Assembly (NCBI RefSeq): GCF_012275575.1
Contig: NZ_NPIH01000234.1
Location: 1 to 43,367, forward strand
DNA from: Paraburkholderia sp. SG-MS1
GTDB lineage: Bacteria; Pseudomonadota; Gammaproteobacteria; Burkholderiales; Burkholderiaceae
Direction: 5' to 3'
DNA: 43,367 nt
Below, one piece after another: positions 42,335 through 43,367 of the stretch. Under the pieces are notes generated by a model. It had not been told where the DNA came from and searched no databases. It saw only the letters and a program-made list of their open reading frames with translations. Position 1 is the stretch's first letter. Each line of letters starts with the position of its first letter. The position numbers and the translations under genes were made by a program.

Positions 42335-43186
42335 TCAACTCCCGTCGGTTGCGGGCATCCAGCCAAACCTGCGCGAGAGCCTCGACACCGCCGCACGCAA
42401 CGTCTGTGCAGGGCCGCCCACCAGTTCGCTATCGAAACTCCCGCTCGGTCCCATTAACGCCAGCACGAGGCAGATGCTGCCGGTATGGTCGAACACCGGC
42501 GTGGCCAGGGTGCTGATGCCGGGCACGGGGCGGCTCAATGCCGTATCGATGCCGTCCGCGCGGATCTGCGCGAGTCGTTGCGCGTAGGGTGGGCTCGCCG
42601 GCGTGAATTCCGGTTTGTCCGCAACGGGGGCTCCGGTCCCCGCCCCCGCCAACCGCAAGTGATCCTGCGCGAGCAGACCCGCGCGAACATCATCCGCGAC
42701 ATACGCTGCGAACACGCGGCCAATCGCGGTGTTCACCAGCGACAGCACCGTGCCGACCCGCAGGCTCACATGCAAAGGTCGCGCGGATTCCTCCAGCCGC
42801 ACGACGGTCGGCCCGAGCGGCCCGAGCACCGCCATCGCCACGCTCATTGCCGTCGATGCCGCCAGCTCGACCACTTCGGGCTCCGCTTCACGCGTCGGCG
42901 ACAGTCTCTGCAAGCCGATCAAACCCAGTTCCAGCGCGAGCGGCCCGGCTTCGAAACAGCCGGCCGCATCGCGATTGAGCAGGCCGATTTTCAGCAGACT
43001 CACGAGGTGCGGGAATGCCTTCGCCGGCGGCATGTCGGCTGCCGCCGCCAGATCGCGCAAGCTCAACGGGCGCCCCGCAGTGACCAGCGCAGTCAGCAAT
43101 TCGCCCGTGCTATCGAGCGACTGGATGCCGCGTTGCGGCTTCGCATCGGCGGCTGAAGGGGGAAAGCGGTCAGAAGAGTCGGTCAC
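42335..43186 (-). CDS. IclR-family transcriptional regulator
   Basis: A 283-residue IclR-type regulator. The winged HTH spans about 18-80 (GIQSLDSTGELLTALVTAGR, PLSLRDLAAAADMPPAKAFP, HLVSLLKIGLLNRD). The effector domain shows HVSLRVGTVLSLVNTAIGRV and GISTLATPVFDHTGSICLVL. The start is GTG at 43186, overlapping the stop of another IclR gene by 4 bases (GTGA), so translation is coupled. Two tandem IclR-type regulators may act as a pair or be a duplication. Target genes are probably beyond the window edge. It converges on the RpiR gene. Confidence 0.9.
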   Translation of the reverse strand: MTDSSDRFPPSAADAKPQRGIQSLDSTGELLTALVTAGRPLSLRDLAAAADMPPAKAFPHLVSLLKIGLLNRDAAGCFEAGPLALELGLIGLQRLSPTREAEPEVVELAASTAMSVAMAVLGPLGPTVVRLEESARPLHVSLRVGTVLSLVNTAIGRVFAAYVADDVRAGLLAQDHLRLAGAGTGAPVADKPEFTPASPPYAQRLAQIRADGIDTALSRPVPGISTLATPVFDHTGSICLVLALMGPSGSFDSELVGGPAQTLRAAVSRLSRRFGWMPATDGS

Positions 43187-43367
43187 GATGCGGAAGAAAG
43201 TGTCAGAGAACGTGCGGCCGCCAGGTCGGCGCCGATGTCGTGGGCAGCGTTAAGCAGTGCGCGAGCGGTCGGGCCGTCGGCAGCGACATCGATCACGCCG
43301 CTCGAGCCGATCACCGTCAGCGCGAGCAGCAAACGGCCGTCGCCGTCCAGGACCGGCGCGCTCAGGC
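43183..43367 (-). CDS. IclR-family regulator, C-terminal part only (cut by window edge)
   Basis: The minus strand here reads LSAPVLDGDGRLLLALTVIG, SSGVIDVAADGPTARALLNA and AHDIGADLAAARSLTLSSAS before TGA, about 60 residues. This matches the end of an IclR effector domain (compare STLATPVFDHTGSICLVLAL in the next gene). The upstream part lies outside the window. It ends in a 4-base overlap with the next IclR gene. Confidence 0.8.
   Translation of the reverse strand, partial: LSAPVLDGDGRLLLALTVIGSSGVIDVAADGPTARALLNAAHDIGADLAAARSLTLSSAS

Overview
The window looks like an accessory, catabolism-oriented stretch of a high-GC betaproteobacterium of the Burkholderiaceae (Paraburkholderia, Caballeronia or Burkholderia type). 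The reasons are the codon bias, a Burkholderia-style trimeric porin, a small exported DUF4148 protein, many LysR/IclR/AraC regulators and many transporters of organic acids and sugars. No ribosomal, tRNA or core replication genes are visible, which would suit a secondary chromosome or megaplasmid (inference).

Layout. 1-2.1 kb: a HpcH/HpaI-type aldolase, a wrecked thiamine-diphosphate enzyme gene and a 4,5-dihydroxyphthalate decarboxylase-like protein, the rest of a degraded operon. 2.3-4.2 kb: an exported TolB-like propeller protein with a clear terminator. 4.6-10.8 kb: a Tsx-like outer membrane protein, a porin, an AraC regulator and an exported lactonase-type propeller, separated by unusually long gene-poor stretches that carry mobile-element-like inverted repeats. 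10.8-14.3 kb: a large lone UPF1/DNA2-like superfamily 1 helicase. 14.7-16.9 kb: an M30-type metallopeptidase lipoprotein and a small exported protein. 16.9-21 kb: an MFS transporter, a membrane GGDEF-EAL protein and a small unknown protein. 21.3-25.5 kb: a Tat-exported purple-acid-phosphatase-like enzyme, a glycine-zipper protein and an exported argininosuccinate-lyase-fold protein. 25.5-30.1 kb: a CoA-transferase / crotonase / MFS operon with a LysR regulator. 30.3-35.8 kb: a Tat-exported NHL propeller, an exported alpha/beta hydrolase, a DUF4148 protein, a LysR/nitrilase-like divergent pair and a DUF1330 protein.

35.9-42.3 kb is the most coherent unit: a complete carbohydrate ABC importer. 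The binding protein and two permeases lie on the minus strand. Divergent from them are an SDR dehydrogenase, the ATPase and an RpiR-type regulator. Two near-identical 15-bp palindromic sites sit in the shared control region and are good candidates for the RpiR operator. The window ends with two tandem IclR regulators overlapping by 4 bp, the second cut by the window edge.

I did not find a convincing new multi-gene system. The most unusual points are enzymes of known folds that lack catalytic residues (nitrilase-like Cys to Gly, crotonase without either Glu, exported lyase with His to Asn), the RpiR-type control region, the hairpins behind the binding-protein gene, and the inverted-repeat relics around the porin.
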